The notes under the pieces were generated by a model, which saw nothing but the letters and a program-made list of their open reading frames with translations, was not told the DNA's origin and did no database searches. Of a stretch of DNA of 6,158 bases, positions 5,499 through 6,158 are shown one piece after another (position 1 is the stretch's first letter; each line of letters begins with the position of its first letter). Origin of the DNA: Candidatus Dojkabacteria bacterium (GTDB lineage Bacteria; Patescibacteriota; Dojkabacteria; GCA-002793355); contig JALVLD010000014.1 of NCBI GenBank assembly GCA_027033525.1, positions 1 to 6,158 of the forward strand, given 5' to 3'. The position numbers and the translations under genes are program-made.

Positions 5499-5499
5499 C

Positions 5500-5847
5500 A
5501 TGCGGGTTAAGGCAGGAATAGTTACGCGAAAGAAGCATAAAAAAATTTTAAAGACAACTAAAGGATATAGAGGGACTTATCATAAAATATACAAACGTGC
5601 TCATGAAGCTTATATGCATGCAGGGCAGTATTCATATATCCACAGACGTAAACGAATGCATCAATTTAGACGCTTATGGATTACAAGAATAACTGCTGCT
5701 GTTAAAGCGCTAGGCTATAATTATTCACAATTTATGCATGCGCTAAAAAAGGCCAAAATAGAAATAAATAGGAAAATGCTTTCAGAATTGGCAATTCACA
5801 AGCCAGAAGCATTTAAGAAAATAGTAGATAAGGCCTTTAGCGCATAA
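5500..5847 (+). CDS. rplT: Large ribosomal subunit protein bL20
   Basis: This 115-residue protein is an early 50S assembly factor that binds 23S rRNA domain II through its long basic N-terminal helix. Family features are clear: MRVKAGIVTRKKHKKILK at the start, GYRGTYHKIYKRAHEA, AGQYSYIHRRKRMHQFRRLWITRI in the middle (written here as one conserved block split over about 44-67), then NYSQFMHALKKAKIEINRKMLSELA. Compared with the common MxRVKRG N-terminus, one residue after Met is absent. ATG 5500 starts 1 nt after the rpmI stop; an in-frame TTG at 5488 would overlap rpmI and add unconserved residues. No Shine-Dalgarno is visible, so translational coupling to rpmI is likely. In E. coli and B. subtilis L20 represses its own operon by binding mRNA; no matching site is recognisable here. 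Confidence 0.95.
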   Translation: MRVKAGIVTRKKHKKILKTTKGYRGTYHKIYKRAHEAYMHAGQYSYIHRRKRMHQFRRLWITRITAAVKALGYNYSQFMHALKKAKIEINRKMLSELAIHKPEAFKKIVDKAFSA

Positions 5848-5849
5848 AT

Positions 5850-6158
5850 ATGCTATCTACAAAACAATTGCAAGAACAACTGGAAAAGGATATTGCAAGT
5901 GTTTCTAATTTAAATTCTTTGCAAGAATTAAAACGTAAATATTTAGGTGATAAAGGTGTATTTAAGCAAATATTTAAAGAGTTTAGCAAGCTGTCGGCTG
6001 AAGAAAAAAAAGAATATGGCAAAGTTATAAATCAATTAAAACAAAAACTTTTAGAATTTATAGACAATAAAAAACAAGACTTACTTGAGTCTTCAATACG
6101 AGCAGAGGAGGAGAAACAAGATATTGATTTAACAGCTCCTTTTAATGTTAATTCCAGT
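5850..6158 (+). CDS. pheS: Phenylalanyl-tRNA synthetase alpha subunit, N-terminal part (3'-truncated by window)
   Basis: The first 103 codons are present, open to the window edge. ATG 5850 lies 2 nt after the rplT stop. The fragment is the N-terminal helical coiled-coil region of PheS, which in the known enzyme contacts tRNA-Phe. Visible marks are LQELKRKYLGDKGVF (24-38, family: LxxLRxxYLGKKG), KLSAEEKKEYGKVINQLKQK (47-66, family: LxPEERxxxGxxINxLK), and IDLTAPF at 92-98, leading towards the catalytic core. The catalytic motifs lie beyond the window. Its place after rplT matches the conserved cluster; a pheM leader-peptide gene as in E. coli is absent, since there is no room for one. pheT would be expected downstream. 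Confidence 0.92.
   Translation, partial: MLSTKQLQEQLEKDIASVSNLNSLQELKRKYLGDKGVFKQIFKEFSKLSAEEKKEYGKVINQLKQKLLEFIDNKKQDLLESSIRAEEEKQDIDLTAPFNVNSS

Noticed and set aside
5488..5499. rplT start at TTG 5488
   Set aside because: It would overlap rpmI and add four residues not seen in bL20; ATG 5500 fits the family N-terminus.
5837..6022. Minus-strand open frame over the start of pheS
   Set aside because: It is antisense to pheS, which is clearly coding on the + strand.
1..6158. Alternative genetic code (TGA as Gly or Trp)
   Set aside because: No gene needs TGA read-through, glycine and tryptophan use standard codons, and all proteins align at full length under the standard code.

Overview
The window is AT-rich bacterial DNA, densely packed with genes that all lie on the + strand. 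Most of it is core translation and protein-quality-control machinery. The order is: a 5'-truncated TIM-barrel (xylose-isomerase-like) gene, trigger factor (tig), tRNA-Arg(CCU), clpP, thrS, infC, rpmI, rplT and the first third of pheS. The standard genetic code fits: tryptophan is encoded by TGG, and no frame needs TGA as a sense codon.

Several proteins are pared down or unusual. Trigger factor lacks its central FKBP/PPIase domain, threonyl-tRNA synthetase lacks the N-terminal TGS domain, and IF3 carries an Arg-rich N-terminal extension. Shine-Dalgarno sequences are weak or absent for most genes, and the tRNA does not encode its CCA end. Together with the tight packing, this suggests a small-genome, reduced lineage such as a Candidate Phyla Radiation (Patescibacteria) member. 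That placement is inference from gene content and domain loss; no phylogeny was run.

Layout: 1-740 is the end of the TIM-barrel gene. 768-1976 is tig. 1995-2068 is tRNA-Arg, with a TATAAT box almost touching its 5' end. 2141-2722 is clpP, so the familiar tig-clpP pair is kept but split by a tRNA, and clpX does not follow. 2723-2882 is the longest non-coding gap (160 nt), and it is the thrS leader. It begins with a consensus sigma-70 promoter (TTGACA-N17-TATAAT) that overlaps the end of clpP. The predicted transcription start falls on the ATG of a 21-codon open frame. 2883-6158 is the widely conserved thrS-infC-rpmI-rplT-pheS cluster, with gaps of 17 nt or less and a 50-nt infC/rpmI overlap.

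The genes cover linked steps: tRNA charging (thrS, pheS, tRNA-Arg), initiation (IF3), 50S assembly (L35, L20), folding of nascent chains (trigger factor) and proteolysis (ClpP). I found no mobile element, CRISPR array, defence system or phage gene, and no sign of an undescribed multigene system. The points most worth a second look are the thrS leader, the tRNA promoter geometry and the domain losses.
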